The notes under the pieces are model-generated. The model worked only from the letters and a program-made list of their open reading frames with translations. It did no database searches and was not told the origin of the DNA. 64,000 nucleotides of DNA from a candidate division WOR-1 bacterium RIFOXYB2_FULL_46_45 (GTDB taxonomy: Bacteria > Margulisbacteria > WOR-1 > XYC2-FULL-46-14), in the NCBI GenBank assembly GCA_001771585.1, contig MEUE01000003.1, forward strand, positions 372,001 to 436,000, written 5' to 3'. Of this stretch, positions 15,873-25,288 are shown piece after piece. Position numbers and translations under genes: made by a program. Position 1 is the stretch's first letter. Every line of letters begins with the position of its first letter.

Positions 15873-17191
15873 TCCGGTAGTTTCAGATCAAGCGGATGGG
15901 TAAAATAAAAAGCCGCTCCCTTTCCCTCTTCTGACTCAACCCGCATTTCCCCTCCCAAAAGTTCAACTATTGACTTAAAGAAAGCCAATCCGTATCCCGA
16001 TCCGCCGGTGCTGAACCCTGGCTCAAAAACCCTGGGAAGATCTTCTTTTTTTATTCCCCTGCCGTTATCTTTTACGGAAAACAAAATGCGGCCGTCTTTT
16101 GTTTCCGCCTTCACATCAACACGCAATTTTTTTTCTTCGTCCAATTCGGGGTTTGCCTTTTTCGCGTTCATTATTAATTCCATCACAATATCAAAAAGCT
16201 TGTTCCTGTCGGTAATAAAAACGGGAACGCTAAAAGCACTGAAAGATGCTCCGGAAATATCATTCAAGCAAGAAAAGATCTTTTTCAGATCGTCAACTGC
16301 CGCCAAATTAAGCTCTATGTCAAATTCCCCTCTTTTTACCGGTTCGGCGTATAAATCCACCACTTCGATCGTCCCGAAGAGAAAAGAGACGGCTCTTTTG
16401 ATTGCATCTTTTGCCACTTCAAGATTTCCTTCCAATCCTATCTGAAGGTGTCCGATCGGAGGGGTTAGCCGGTTCTTCATCGCATGTGCGATTCCCTGCA
16501 GTAATAGTCTCGCGCGATCAAACTTTTTTTTATTAAAAGCGGCTAATTGGGCGGTTGTCTCGTTTTTTAAAAAATCGGCCAAAGCGTTGGAAGCAAATTT
16601 CCCTACAATGGCGGCAATATTCAAAAGGTCCCCTATTTCCATCCCTTCAAGCAAAACCGATTGCCCGCAGTCAAAAGAATCGGATCGGCAAACACCAAAA
16701 GTCGTCCCGGGAACGGATAAAGCGGTAAAAAACAAGTTCATATTTTCTTGCGGATTTATGAAATTGCCGGAATATCGGCTGTGATATCCGCCGATGACAG
16801 ATCCATTCAACGGATATTTTTCTACTGGGACTTCCGATAAGCAGCCGGTATCATCTATGGCAAAATAACAATAGGGGGAAAAAACGGTCGGAACAAAAAC
16901 TACTCCCCCAATGTCCATCGCAAGTTTTAGCGGACCTTCTGGCATAGCCGCTTCTGCATAATGGCTTTCGCCAATTAATTCGGGGATGTTTGTGGCATCC
17001 ATCCTTACCCTCCCTTGGTCCAAAAGGCTATAACAGGCATGGCGGGAGACCCCAAAAATACCCTCGAAAGAATGGACCATTCGGGATACGACCACCGCCC
17101 TGCTTGGAGCGGTTCTGGCATCCCCTCCAAATTGACTCATAAACCGCAAAGCATTTGAATAAACATCTCTTCTCTGTGTTGTTACCCGCAT
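15869..17191 (-). CDS. Soluble sensor histidine kinase next to FeoB
   Basis: About 440 residues without membrane segments. The N-terminal 230 residues are an unassigned, possibly GAF-like, sensing region rich in Cys (CYSLL, CYFAIDDTGC, CRSDSFDCG). A short dimerisation helix with the phospho-acceptor His in GIAHAMKNRLTPP follows, then an HATPase with N-box ELIMNAKKA, G1 DNGRGI and G2 GSGYGLAF. The start at 17191 lies behind AGAGGAT; an upstream frame into feoB is disregarded. It is 58 bases downstream of feoB, in the same direction, so it may sense iron or redox state. No receiver gene is adjacent. Confidence 0.82.
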   Translation of the reverse strand: MRVTTQRRDVYSNALRFMSQFGGDARTAPSRAVVVSRMVHSFEGIFGVSRHACYSLLDQGRVRMDATNIPELIGESHYAEAAMPEGPLKLAMDIGGVVFVPTVFSPYCYFAIDDTGCLSEVPVEKYPLNGSVIGGYHSRYSGNFINPQENMNLFFTALSVPGTTFGVCRSDSFDCGQSVLLEGMEIGDLLNIAAIVGKFASNALADFLKNETTAQLAAFNKKKFDRARLLLQGIAHAMKNRLTPPIGHLQIGLEGNLEVAKDAIKRAVSFLFGTIEVVDLYAEPVKRGEFDIELNLAAVDDLKKIFSCLNDISGASFSAFSVPVFITDRNKLFDIVMELIMNAKKANPELDEEKKLRVDVKAETKDGRILFSVKDNGRGIKKEDLPRVFEPGFSTGGSGYGLAFFKSIVELLGGEMRVESEEGKGAAFYFTHPLDLKLPD

Positions 17192-17249
17192 ATTAATATA
17201 TCCTCTTTCTTTTAAGTAAATTTCAATGTTTTTTTGAGTGGGAGAAGAT

Positions 17250-18962
17250 TTATTGCAAAATAAAATTAAGCAGGGTTCCAACCAGTAAAGCAACCGTCAG
17301 CATAATCCCGGTCGCTTTAACCATATCTTTCCAACCCAGCTCCTTTGCCATAACGGTAAAGGTGGCAACACAAGGAAAAGACATGCAGAGGACTACGCAG
17401 GCAACCGTCAGCTGTTTTACGGAGAGATTGAGCGGAACCAACATGCCAACTGCCACATCCTTGCGCAAGAATCCGATCACCAGTGCGGTAACCGCCTGCT
17501 TGGGCAGGCCAAACAAGCCGGTAACAAGCGGGGCAAAGAAGTTGGCAATCAGTTCAAATACCCCAAGAGCCGAAAGGATTCCGACCAATAAAACTCCCAG
17601 CATCAAGACCGGAGTCGCTTCAACTAAAAACCCTTTTATCCTCCAGCGCAGCTTATTGAATAAAACTTTAAACGGCGGAAAACGGTAGGGCGGGATTTCA
17701 AGCAAAAGTTCCGGACTGAACCCGGGGATAACTTTATTTAAAATAAGGCCCAAGACAATCCAAACCAGCGCCAGGGTCAAATAAACTATTGCGACCGGAT
17801 AGACTCCGTGCCGGCCCAAAACACCAACGATCATCGCCTGTAGGGCGGCGCAGGGAACCGCGATCGAAATCAAAGTTGAAGCGATAAAACGCTCCCGTTT
17901 GCTTTCCAATATCCGGGTCGCCAAAATCCCGGGAACATTGCAGCCAAACCCGAGCAGGGTCGGTACAATCGCAAAACCGTGCAGGCCGACCCGGTGCATC
18001 AGCCCGTCCATCAGGACCGCCAGGCGCGGCAGGTAGCCCGAATCTTCCAAAAGACCGAGTATAAAATAAAAAGCGATAAGATAAGGGAGAACCATTGCGA
18101 ATTCGACGTAAAGCGCCGTGCTAAAAACCCCCATCGACTGGACAAAATCAATCTGTCCTCCGATTAATTTTCCGACCACAATGTCATGGAGCAGGGGAAC
18201 CGGCTGAAAAAGAGCGCTTAATTTCATAAGCAAAGGGAGCCAGAGTAAATTAAAAAATGGATCGGCCAGATAATTGATCAGCCCCTCTCCGATAAGACGG
18301 ACCACAAAAAAAGCGGCCAGGGCAACGACCGCCGCGATCGGCAGGCCGGTCAAAGGATGGATCGAAAGATCCTGTAAAATATCCCAGATCGTATGATGGC
18401 GGTGTTCCAGTTTTTGAACCCTGCTGACAACCTTTCCAATATCTTCCCAGCGCTCTTCCAAAGAATGACGCCTGACCAACGGGATCTTGGCGTCAAAAAT
18501 ACCGGCAATCAGTTTGCTAAACCCCTCCCCTGTCACCGCCACGGTTGGAACAACCGGAACTCCCAGCCATTCGGAAAGTTTTTCAATATCGATTGTAATG
18601 CCGCGGTGTTTGGTATCGTCCCACATGTTCAAATCAACGATCACCGGGATTTTCTTTTCCAAAAGTTCCAGTGTTAAATAAAGATTCCTCTCCAGATTGG
18701 TGGCATCGACCACATTTATGATCAAATCGGCCCCGGCCAGCATATCGCAGGCAACCTCTTCCGCTTTACAGGTCGGTTCAAGCGTATAAGTGCCGGGGAC
18801 ATCGATCACCTCGACTTTGTCCTGCCCCAAAAGCATGTACCCTCTGGTAAATTCAACCGTTGTCCCGGGATAATTGGAGGTCATCACCTGGACGCCGGTT
18901 AAGCGCGAGAAGACCGCGCTTTTGCCGACATTCGGATTTCCCATCAAGAGTATTTTTTTCAT
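17250..18962 (-). CDS. feoB: Ferrous iron transporter B
   Basis: A 570-residue FeoB. The N-terminal G domain has G1 GNPNVGKS (residues 8-15), the switch PGTTVE, G3 DVPGTY and the G4-like NMWD. Then come the helical spacer and a membrane domain with two Gate-type motifs (LLGFGCNVPGILATR and SFPCVATFTV). It is shorter than enterobacterial FeoB (about 770) but within the range of anaerobes. Imports Fe(II) across the inner membrane. Overlaps feoA by four bases. Confidence 0.95.
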   Translation of the reverse strand: MKKILLMGNPNVGKSAVFSRLTGVQVMTSNYPGTTVEFTRGYMLLGQDKVEVIDVPGTYTLEPTCKAEEVACDMLAGADLIINVVDATNLERNLYLTLELLEKKIPVIVDLNMWDDTKHRGITIDIEKLSEWLGVPVVPTVAVTGEGFSKLIAGIFDAKIPLVRRHSLEERWEDIGKVVSRVQKLEHRHHTIWDILQDLSIHPLTGLPIAAVVALAAFFVVRLIGEGLINYLADPFFNLLWLPLLMKLSALFQPVPLLHDIVVGKLIGGQIDFVQSMGVFSTALYVEFAMVLPYLIAFYFILGLLEDSGYLPRLAVLMDGLMHRVGLHGFAIVPTLLGFGCNVPGILATRILESKRERFIASTLISIAVPCAALQAMIVGVLGRHGVYPVAIVYLTLALVWIVLGLILNKVIPGFSPELLLEIPPYRFPPFKVLFNKLRWRIKGFLVEATPVLMLGVLLVGILSALGVFELIANFFAPLVTGLFGLPKQAVTALVIGFLRKDVAVGMLVPLNLSVKQLTVACVVLCMSFPCVATFTVMAKELGWKDMVKATGIMLTVALLVGTLLNFILQ

Positions 18963-19198
18963 TCGGAAACCTCAACAATGATCTTGGAAGCCATCCCGCG
19001 GCCGAGGCTAACCTGTGTTGAGCCAATTTGAACAGTGATCGGCCCCCACCTGATTCCGCTTAACCTTTTAATCTGCTTTCCGGCCTGCAAACCCAACGCG
19101 CTTAATCGCTTCTCAGAATTAAAACCGGCGGCAAAGCCGGAAACAATTCCGACCTTTCCCGCCGGTAGTTCTGTCAAAAGGATTTTTTTGCGTTCCAC
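18959..19198 (-). CDS. feoA: FeoA SH3-like iron transport protein
   Basis: A 79-residue SH3-like protein with the FeoA wording (LPAGKVGIVSGF, RLSALGLQAGKQIKRL, GRGMASKIIVE). A small cytoplasmic partner of FeoB, overlapping it by four bases. The start is a GTG six bases after TATAAT, so it is probably leaderless. Confidence 0.93.
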   Translation of the reverse strand: MERKKILLTELPAGKVGIVSGFAAGFNSEKRLSALGLQAGKQIKRLSGIRWGPITVQIGSTQVSLGRGMASKIIVEVSE

Positions 19199-19210
19199 GT
19201 TGTAATTATA
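19198..19210 (-). promoter_or_regulatory. Leaderless promoter of feoAB
   Basis: On the minus strand TATAAT (19210-19205), six bases, GTG at 19198. It lies across the stop of the upstream glycyl-radical-domain gene, so feoAB can be expressed independently of hcp. No clear -35 was seen. Confidence 0.6.
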
Positions 19211-19502
19211 TCACGCCAACTCTCTCTCTTTGATTCAATTCACCCAGCTTCCCTTTGTTCCAACCCGAAACTCTCGAAAAATAACCGGTAACCCTGGTGA
19301 TCTGGTCGACATTGCGCCCGCCAACCAGTGTCTTTTCCAGCTGTTGGGCTGAAATATTTGCCAGCGCCCGCGGTTCCACTTTTACTTTTTCATGTTTCGA
19401 ATCATAATGGGAATGCCTGAAGTAAAAATTGCCGTCGTCATCCTTCGCCCATTCAATCTGCGGATTCGCGTCTAAAAAGGAATTCAACTCCTCATGGGTC
19501 AT
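19206..19502 (-). CDS. Stand-alone NrdD-like glycyl-radical domain protein
   Basis: A 98-residue protein. Its last 35 residues (GGRNVDQITRVTGYFSRVSG, then WNKGKLGEL) match the C-terminus of anaerobic ribonucleotide reductase NrdD, including the RVxGY motif that carries the glycyl radical. The barrel domain and zinc cysteines are missing. An N-terminal 60-residue region (THEELNSFLDANPQIEWAKD) replaces them. It may act like GrcA/YfiD, the spare radical domain for oxygen-damaged pyruvate formate-lyase, but for NrdD; alternatively it is a non-radical binding protein. It follows hcp by three bases with its own AGGAGGTGA. Confidence 0.7.
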   Translation of the reverse strand: MTHEELNSFLDANPQIEWAKDDDGNFYFRHSHYDSKHEKVKVEPRALANISAQQLEKTLVGGRNVDQITRVTGYFSRVSGWNKGKLGELNQRERVGVI

Positions 19503-19504
19503 GT

Positions 19505-21055
19505 TTATTCACCTCCTTTTTTAATGCCAAATTTTTCAACCAGAACTTTCGCAACGTTCGGAGAAACAAAGGCCGGAAGGGTCGGACCAAGGGCAATCCC
19601 CTTAATTCCCAAGGCCAAAAGCGCAAGCAAAACAATTACCGCCTTCTGCTCGTACCAGGCGATATCGTACTCTACCGGAAGCTCGTTTAATCCTTTAAGC
19701 CCAAACGCTTCAACCAGTTTAAGCGCAACAACAACCAGCGAATAAGAGTCGTTGCATTGTCCCGCGTCCAGAACCCTGGGGATCCCGCCGATATCTCCCA
19801 AATCGAGCATATTGTAACGATATTTGGCGCACCCCGCAGTCAGGATCACCGAATCCTTCGAAAGATTCTGCGCCGCTTTTGTGTAATACTCCCTTTCTTT
19901 ATGCCGGCCGTCGCAACCGGCCATCACCACAAATTTCTTAATGGCTCCGGACTTGATCGCGGCAACCACTTTATCCGCCAAAGCCAAAACCTGGTTATGC
20001 GCGAAACCGACAACAATCTCTTTTCCCTCTTTTTCTTCCACTCCGCCCAAACGCAGGGCCTTTTCAATTACGGGATGAAAATCTTTCGGTTTCCCTCCTT
20101 TACGATCCGCAATATGCTTGAGCCCATGCCAGGCCACCAGTCCGGTCGTAAAAATCCGGTCTTTGTATGAATCAAGCGGACGCTGCAGGCAATTGGTCGT
20201 CATGACGATCGCGCCGTTGAACGCTTCAAATTCTTTCTGCTGGTTATACCAGGAGGTCCCATAGTTGCCGACCAGGTGCTTATATTTTTTAAGTTTTGGA
20301 TAGGCATTGGCCGGAAGCATCTCCCCGTGAGTATAAACATTGATCCCTTTCCCCTCGGTCTGCTTTAATATCTCTTCAAGATCAAGCAGGTCGTGGCCGG
20401 AAACCAAAATTGCCGGCCCCTGTTTTAAGCCGGTATAAACCATCGTAATTTCCGGATTGCCGTAGGCCTCGGTATTGGCCCGGTCAAGCAGCGCCAAAGT
20501 TTTTACTCCAAAATTTCCGGTTTCAATAACCAATGCGGTCAATTCGTCCGCGGATAAATTTTTAAGCGTCTTGGCCAGCGCGTTTTCGACAAAAGCAAAA
20601 ATCTCCTTGTCTTTTTTCCCCAAAACATAGGCGTGGTCGGCATAGGCGGCAATCCCTTTCAGCCCGTAAATTATCAGCTCCTTCAAAGAACGCAGGTCTT
20701 CGTTCTCTTCCGACAATATCCCGACCGGTGCGGCAACCGCCGGAAAATTCCCGGCAAGTATTTTGGCCCGTTCTTTGATCTTCTCTGCCCTGTCAATCAA
20801 GGAAAGCATCCTTTCTTCGTCAAAATTAACGTTGGTAACCGTTGAAAAAAGCCCTTCGATCACAAAGACATCTGTCTCCTCGTTATCTTTCCCGTTCCTT
20901 CTCGCCTCAACCGCATAATATGAAATCTCCTTTAAAAGAGAGATCAATTTATCCTGGAGGTTTGCAACCTTGTCGGTCTTCCCGCAGACCCCCTGGATTA
21001 AACACCCTTTTCTCTGCGACGCTTCCTGGCACTGATAGCAGAACATTTTATTCAT
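19505..21055 (-). CDS. hcp: Hybrid cluster protein / hydroxylamine reductase
   Basis: A 516-residue Hcp. The N-terminal cysteine set C6-x2-C9-x8-C18-x5-C24 fits the [4Fe-4S] anaerobe type. Hybrid-cluster ligands appear in [42 protein letters not shown] and TAGCAKYRY. Hcp reduces NO (and hydroxylamine in vitro) during nitrosative stress. The ATG at 21055 is chosen because AGGAGG lies nine bases upstream; an ATG at 21064 is too close. It overlaps the ferredoxin gene stop by one base. Confidence 0.96.
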   Translation of the reverse strand: MNKMFCYQCQEASQRKGCLIQGVCGKTDKVANLQDKLISLLKEISYYAVEARRNGKDNEETDVFVIEGLFSTVTNVNFDEERMLSLIDRAEKIKERAKILAGNFPAVAAPVGILSEENEDLRSLKELIIYGLKGIAAYADHAYVLGKKDKEIFAFVENALAKTLKNLSADELTALVIETGNFGVKTLALLDRANTEAYGNPEITMVYTGLKQGPAILVSGHDLLDLEEILKQTEGKGINVYTHGEMLPANAYPKLKKYKHLVGNYGTSWYNQQKEFEAFNGAIVMTTNCLQRPLDSYKDRIFTTGLVAWHGLKHIADRKGGKPKDFHPVIEKALRLGGVEEKEGKEIVVGFAHNQVLALADKVVAAIKSGAIKKFVVMAGCDGRHKEREYYTKAAQNLSKDSVILTAGCAKYRYNMLDLGDIGGIPRVLDAGQCNDSYSLVVVALKLVEAFGLKGLNELPVEYDIAWYEQKAVIVLLALLALGIKGIALGPTLPAFVSPNVAKVLVEKFGIKKGGE

Positions 21056-21891
21056 TAAATCCATTCCTCCTTTAATATCTTTCCGGAAATCCCAACCACC
21101 ACCTTTTTTATCGGAATTTTCCGCTTGGCCTGCCCTGCCGCCAGCTCCGCAATTCTAAGCAAACCGGAACAACAAGGAACCTCCATAATCATAACCGTCA
21201 ACGTATTAATTTGGGCCTGATCGATCAGCTGTTTGATTTTTTCGATATAGATTTCCTGCTCCGAATCAAGTTTCGGGCAAGCAATTGCGAGGCTTTTTCC
21301 CTTTAAATAGTCTTTGTGGAAATCGGCCAGCGAATAAGCGACACAATCGGCGGCCAGGAGCACATCTTTCCCTTGGAAATATGGGGCGTTGGTAGGAACA
21401 AGATGCAACTGCACCGGCCACTGCCGAAGCTGCGACTGCCGCTCCCCTTCTTCATGACAGCAAACATCCTTTTCTTCCGAAAAGTCCATCATTTTTGATC
21501 CCATACATCCACAGGGGACATTCCCAATCTCTTTCTTTGTTTCCGGAACCGGAATATTTTTTGATGTTAATACTTTCAAAGCTCTCTTATAATAATCCTC
21601 TTCTCCATGGTCTTTTAAGTGTTCGAGATGAGCTTTGATGGTATTTGGTCCGGCTTTGATTATATTCTCCATTGTCTTTTCTTCATTATATGGTTCGGCT
21701 TCACGCTCTTCTATCTTAATGGCTCCAACCGGGCAGGTGCCGATACAGGCGCCCAGCCCGTCGCAGAACAAATCGGAGATCAATCGGGCCTTGCCGTCAA
21801 TCATCTGGATCGCCCCTTCGGGGCAATTGGGAATGCAATCCCCGCAACCGGTGCATTTATCTTCATCTATATGAATTATTTTTCTTTTCAT
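21055..21891 (-). CDS. Ferredoxin-domain partner protein of Hcp
   Basis: A 278-residue protein. The N-terminus is a 2x[4Fe-4S] ferredoxin ([12 protein letters not shown] and [12 protein letters not shown], residues 14-55). A Cys-rich middle follows ([17 protein letters not shown]), then a C-terminal domain with [21 protein letters not shown] and EVPCCSGL. Such proteins regularly stand beside hcp in anaerobes and probably supply its electrons. Overlaps the Rrf2 gene by four bases. Confidence 0.85.
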   Translation of the reverse strand: MKRKIIHIDEDKCTGCGDCIPNCPEGAIQMIDGKARLISDLFCDGLGACIGTCPVGAIKIEEREAEPYNEEKTMENIIKAGPNTIKAHLEHLKDHGEEDYYKRALKVLTSKNIPVPETKKEIGNVPCGCMGSKMMDFSEEKDVCCHEEGERQSQLRQWPVQLHLVPTNAPYFQGKDVLLAADCVAYSLADFHKDYLKGKSLAIACPKLDSEQEIYIEKIKQLIDQAQINTLTVMIMEVPCCSGLLRIAELAAGQAKRKIPIKKVVVGISGKILKEEWI

Positions 21892-22280
21892 ATTGCCAAT
21901 TCCAAGATGCTCTTTTCCTCAAACATCCTATTTATTTGATTTTGGATTTTTCCCAAATAAACCCTGACCTTGCATTTTCTGGAAAACCGGCAAGAATCCT
22001 TATGGAACAGGCAGTCACTTAAAGAGACCGGCCCTTCCATCGCCCGATAAACCTCCGCCATGGAAATTGCCGAAGCCGGCTTAGCCAATTTTATCCCGCC
22101 CCCTTTTCCTTTTTTGGTAATTAAAATGCCCCCCTGCTGAAGCCGCTGGACCAGTTTGGAAAGATGGCTAAACGGGACATTTATTTTCTCCGCTATGTCG
22201 CGGCAGGAACCTTCCCCTTTTTCCGCGGCCAGGTTAACCAGAAGCCGAAACGCGTAATCGGTTGCTCTTGTAATGTTCAT
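21888..22280 (-). CDS. NsrR-like Rrf2 transcription regulator
   Basis: A 130-residue Rrf2 protein: winged helix with MNITRATDYAFRLL and the recognition helix region PFSHLSKLVQRL, then KGKGGGIKLAKP and three cysteines, C90-x6-C97-x5-C103, placed to bind an Fe-S cluster. Its linkage to ferredoxin and hcp points to an NsrR-type NO sensor that releases the operon when its cluster is nitrosylated. It is first in the operon and has a palindrome over its own promoter, so it is probably autoregulated. Confidence 0.9.
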   Translation of the reverse strand: MNITRATDYAFRLLVNLAAEKGEGSCRDIAEKINVPFSHLSKLVQRLQQGGILITKKGKGGGIKLAKPASAISMAEVYRAMEGPVSLSDCLFHKDSCRFSRKCKVRVYLGKIQNQINRMFEEKSILELAI

Positions 22281-22281
22281 A

Positions 22282-22318
22282 ATAAGTATATATTATACCT
22301 ATTAAGAATATTTGTCAA
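22282..22318 (-). promoter_or_regulatory. Promoter and Rrf2 operator of the hcp operon
   Basis: On the minus strand TTGACA lies at 22318-22313, with TATAAT (15-bp spacing) or TAATAT (17-bp) around 22297-22290. A 9-3-9 inverted repeat ATAAGTATA-TAT-TATACCTAT (22282-22302, one mismatch) covers the -10, as expected for repressor binding. The leader is at most about 10 nt. Confidence 0.7.
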
Positions 22319-22367
22319 GCATAATTTTGCGTGAAATTTCCGCCGAGGAATTAAGATAACAACATAT

Positions 22368-22847
22368 ATGGAAATACATTTTAAAACTCCGCCAAATTTT
22401 AAAAATCTCTGCCTGATGGCAGGAAACGTGCCCGATTGGCACCTGTTTGGCAACAATAGCTTCCCGCTAACCGCTTCTACCCTTCAAAGATTCATCAAGT
22501 ATCATTCTACTTATGATTTTGACGGAAAATTCGTCTTTAACAAAAAAAACAATAAGCTTATTCTGGCGCGGGGAGAAGAGACCCTTCACCTTGCCCTGGC
22601 AAGAGAAAGCGATCCCAACTATCAAAAAGAAGATATTGTAGCGGCATTTATAAATTTTAGAAATATTGACGGGGTATTAATTTTTGAGTTGGATGATAAC
22701 TCCACAGAATTCGGCAATCCCTCGGCGGCGGACTTCAGGCAAGCCGCGAGCTATATTAAAGCATTACTTGAAGGCATCCACTACAGCCCAACCATAATTG
22801 AATATCCTGATGAGCCCAAAGTAATAATTGAAGACAGATTAATTTAA
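22368..22847 (+). CDS. Hypothetical protein, 159 aa
   Basis: A soluble 159-residue protein with mixed alpha/beta composition, no signal peptide and no membrane segment; no family recognised. Notable stretches are NVPDWHLFGNNSFPLT, NKLILARGEETLHLALA and VLIFELDDNSTEFG. It is expressed divergently from the Rrf2 operon, starting 10 bases after a weak TAAGAT, and converges on rubrerythrin with a four-base overlap. Confidence 0.6.
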   Translation: MEIHFKTPPNFKNLCLMAGNVPDWHLFGNNSFPLTASTLQRFIKYHSTYDFDGKFVFNKKNNKLILARGEETLHLALARESDPNYQKEDIVAAFINFRNIDGVLIFELDDNSTEFGNPSAADFRQAASYIKALLEGIHYSPTIIEYPDEPKVIIEDRLI

Positions 22848-23422
22848 TAATTCTCGGCTAAAACCTCATAATACGCCTGCGGATGCTTGCAGGCCGGACA
22901 TTCTTTGGGAGCTTCCGCCCCTTCATGCACATAGCCGCAGTTGCGGCAGTGCCATTTAACTTTTTTGTCCCTTTTAAAAACTATTCCCGCTTTTATGTTG
23001 GCCAGCAGCTTGCGGTAGCGCTTCTCGTGCTCTTCCTCCACTTCCGCGATTTCTTTAAACTGAACCGCGATCTCTTCAAATCCTTCTTTTCGGGCAATAT
23101 TTTCCGCGTCCAAATAAAGTTTGCTCCATTCTTCTTTTTCCCCTTCGGCCGCCGCCAACAGATTTTCCTCGGTTGTCCCGATTTTCCCGGCAGGATACAT
23201 CGCGCTGATTTCAACCGCCCCGCCCTCTAAATATTTAAAAAAGCGCTTGGCGTGCTCTTTTTCGTTTTCCGCGGTCTCCAAAAATATCGCCGCAATTTGT
23301 TTGTAGCCCCCCTTGTCCGCCACCGAAGCAAAATAGGTATAACGATTGCGCGCCTGTGATTCCCCCGCGAACGAAGCCAATAGATTCTTCTCGGTCTGGG
23401 TCCCTTTTACACTTTTCATCAT
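22844..23422 (-). CDS. rbr: Rubrerythrin
   Basis: A 192-residue classical rubrerythrin: a ferritin-like diiron domain (residues 1-140, with NLLASFAGESQARNRYTYFA, ENEKEHAKRFF and VEEEHEKRY ligands) and a C-terminal rubredoxin (CRNCGYVHEG...CPACKHP). It reduces hydrogen peroxide in the cytoplasm of anaerobes, with rubredoxin as donor. Last gene of the PerR-headed operon, two bases after ferritin. Confidence 0.96.
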   Translation of the reverse strand: MMKSVKGTQTEKNLLASFAGESQARNRYTYFASVADKGGYKQIAAIFLETAENEKEHAKRFFKYLEGGAVEISAMYPAGKIGTTEENLLAAAEGEKEEWSKLYLDAENIARKEGFEEIAVQFKEIAEVEEEHEKRYRKLLANIKAGIVFKRDKKVKWHCRNCGYVHEGAEAPKECPACKHPQAYYEVLAENY

Positions 23423-23423
23423 T

Positions 23424-23966
23424 TTAATTCCCCCCTGCTACCCCTCCTACAACCGCGGACAAGGTTGCGGGATAGGTAAATATTCTGGTTAACAGCTTTT
23501 GGTCAAGCAGCAGCAAGGCGGAGCTGTTGTCGCCAACCAGTTTTAGCTGCTGCGCGATCTCGTCGGTCTGAGCCTCTTCTTCTATCTGTTCATTGGTAAA
23601 CCATTGCAAAATAGTATTTGAGGCAAAATCGGCTTCCTGCATCGCTATTTTTGCGATATTGTTTATTAACGCCGTAACTTTTTGTTCGTGTTTATTTGCT
23701 TCGACAAAGGCCTCAAGCGGGGACTTCCAGCTTGCGGGGGGAGCATCAATCTTGCCTAAAACTACTTTTCCCATCCGATCGACAATATGCTTATAGAAAA
23801 GCATGGCATGAATCTCCTCCTCCTGCGCCTGGCAGCGCATCCAGTGAGCCGCCCCTTTCAAATTGATCGATTCAAAATAGGCCGACATCGCCAGGTATAA
23901 ATACGCCGAATACAATTCATGCACGATCTGTTCATTCATTATCTTCTCAACATTTTTATTGATCAT
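23424..23966 (-). CDS. ftn: Ferritin
   Basis: A 180-residue non-haem ferritin. Ferroxidase ligands are visible in HELYSAYLYLAMSAYFE, the EEEIHAM helix (ARG/CQAQEEEIHAMLFYKHI) and EQIEEEAQTDEI. Stores iron as ferric oxide, which limits Fenton chemistry during oxygen exposure. Overlaps fprA by four bases. Confidence 0.94.
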   Translation of the reverse strand: MINKNVEKIMNEQIVHELYSAYLYLAMSAYFESINLKGAAHWMRCQAQEEEIHAMLFYKHIVDRMGKVVLGKIDAPPASWKSPLEAFVEANKHEQKVTALINNIAKIAMQEADFASNTILQWFTNEQIEEEAQTDEIAQQLKLVGDNSSALLLLDQKLLTRIFTYPATLSAVVGGVAGGN

Positions 23967-25141
23967 AACAATCCCGCCTCCTTATGTTTTTTTAAAATCT
24001 GATCCGCCAACGCATCTAGTTTTACCAATTCCTCCCTCTTTGGCAACCCTTTTATAATAACCGGCTCCAAGACCTCCACCTTCAAATTTGTAATCATCCC
24101 GGCCAGCTGTTCAACCATCTTGCCGCCCCAGCCATATGATCCGACAATCGAGACAAAACGGGTCTTGGGACGGAGAGCATTGGCTAAAGCGGCGGCATAA
24201 AGGGCCAATGGATGCGCTCCGGCTAAAACGGTCGGAGAACCGATCACAACCGTCGCCGCGTCAACCAACGCCATCGCCAATTCTCCGATATCGACACCGG
24301 ACAAATCAAACGGCTTCACTTTAATCCCGCGGTTAATCAAAGCGGCAATTAGATGATCGACCATCTCTTTGGTCGATCCGTGCATCGAAACATAGGGAAC
24401 AATAACTTCATTTTTTACTTTATCCGAAACCCACTCTTTGTAGGCATCAATTATACATTCGGGATGGTCAAAGACCGGACCGTGGCTCGGGGCGATCATT
24501 TTTACCCCCAAAGCTTCGACTTTTTTAATATTGTTTGCGATAATGCCGCGAAACGGCATCATGATTTCGGCATAATACCTCTTGTTTGAGGGCATCAACT
24601 TTTCCCAATCGGTGACAAAGAGGTCGGAGGTGGCAAAGTGCGAACCAAAAAAGTCGCAGGAAAACAAAATACGCTCTTCCTCCAAAAAGGTAACCATCGT
24701 CTCCGGCCAATGCACCCAGGGGGTATAAATAAATTTTAAAGTCTTATTTCCTAGTGAAAGCATTTCAACATCCTGGACTTCAATAAACTTATCGGGAGCA
24801 ATGTGCAGAAGATCAATCAGCATCGCTTTGCATTTTGGGTTGGTGATTACCTTCGCCATCGGGTAGGCTTCCAAAACCCGGGGGATTGCTCCGGAGTGGT
24901 CCTGTTCGGCATGATTCGCGATCACATAATCGATTCGTTTAACCTCCAACTCGGAAAGGTTTCGCAAAAGCTTGCTCTTCTTGGTCGGGTCAACCGTATC
25001 GATCAAAGCGGTCTTTTCGCTCCCCTGAATCAAATAGGAGTTATATGAAGTTCCATCGGGGAGAGGAATCAGTTCGTCGAATAACCGCCGCTCCCAATCA
25101 ATGGCTCCTACGGAATAGATATAATCATTTAATTTGTTCAA
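23963..25141 (-). CDS. fprA: Flavodiiron protein (oxygen/NO reductase)
   Basis: A 392-residue A-type flavoprotein. The N-terminal beta-lactamase-like diiron domain has HAEQDHSG (HxExDH). The C-terminal flavodoxin domain, from about residue 250, has the FMN motif SMHGSTKEM and GSYGWGG. It reduces O2 to water or NO to N2O using rubredoxin, which is encoded just upstream. No ATG fits: a TTG at 25141 behind AAAGGA gives the family N-terminus ([18 protein letters not shown]) and overlaps the rubredoxin end by 17 bases. Confidence 0.93.
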   Translation of the reverse strand: MNKLNDYIYSVGAIDWERRLFDELIPLPDGTSYNSYLIQGSEKTALIDTVDPTKKSKLLRNLSELEVKRIDYVIANHAEQDHSGAIPRVLEAYPMAKVITNPKCKAMLIDLLHIAPDKFIEVQDVEMLSLGNKTLKFIYTPWVHWPETMVTFLEEERILFSCDFFGSHFATSDLFVTDWEKLMPSNKRYYAEIMMPFRGIIANNIKKVEALGVKMIAPSHGPVFDHPECIIDAYKEWVSDKVKNEVIVPYVSMHGSTKEMVDHLIAALINRGIKVKPFDLSGVDIGELAMALVDAATVVIGSPTVLAGAHPLALYAAALANALRPKTRFVSIVGSYGWGGKMVEQLAGMITNLKVEVLEPVIIKGLPKREELVKLDALADQILKKHKEAGLL

Positions 25142-25286
25142 ATTGATCCTTTCCGACCCCGCAGATCGGGCAGACCCAAGAATCCGGGACATCGGCAAAA
25201 GAGGTGCCGGCTTTCACCCCGTTATCGGGATCCCCCGCCGCCGGATCATAAATGTAACCGCAAACCTTGCAGACGTATTTATCCAT
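25125..25286 (-). CDS. rd: Rubredoxin
   Basis: A 53-residue rubredoxin with the two iron-binding loops CKVCGYIYD and CPICGVGKD and the [11 protein letters not shown] core. Electron donor to the downstream flavodiiron protein and rubrerythrin. The ATG at 25286 is used; an upstream in-frame extension overlapping desulfoferrodoxin is not credible. Confidence 0.96.
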   Translation of the reverse strand: MDKYVCKVCGYIYDPAAGDPDNGVKAGTSFADVPDSWVCPICGVGKDQFEQIK

Positions 25287-25288
25287 TT

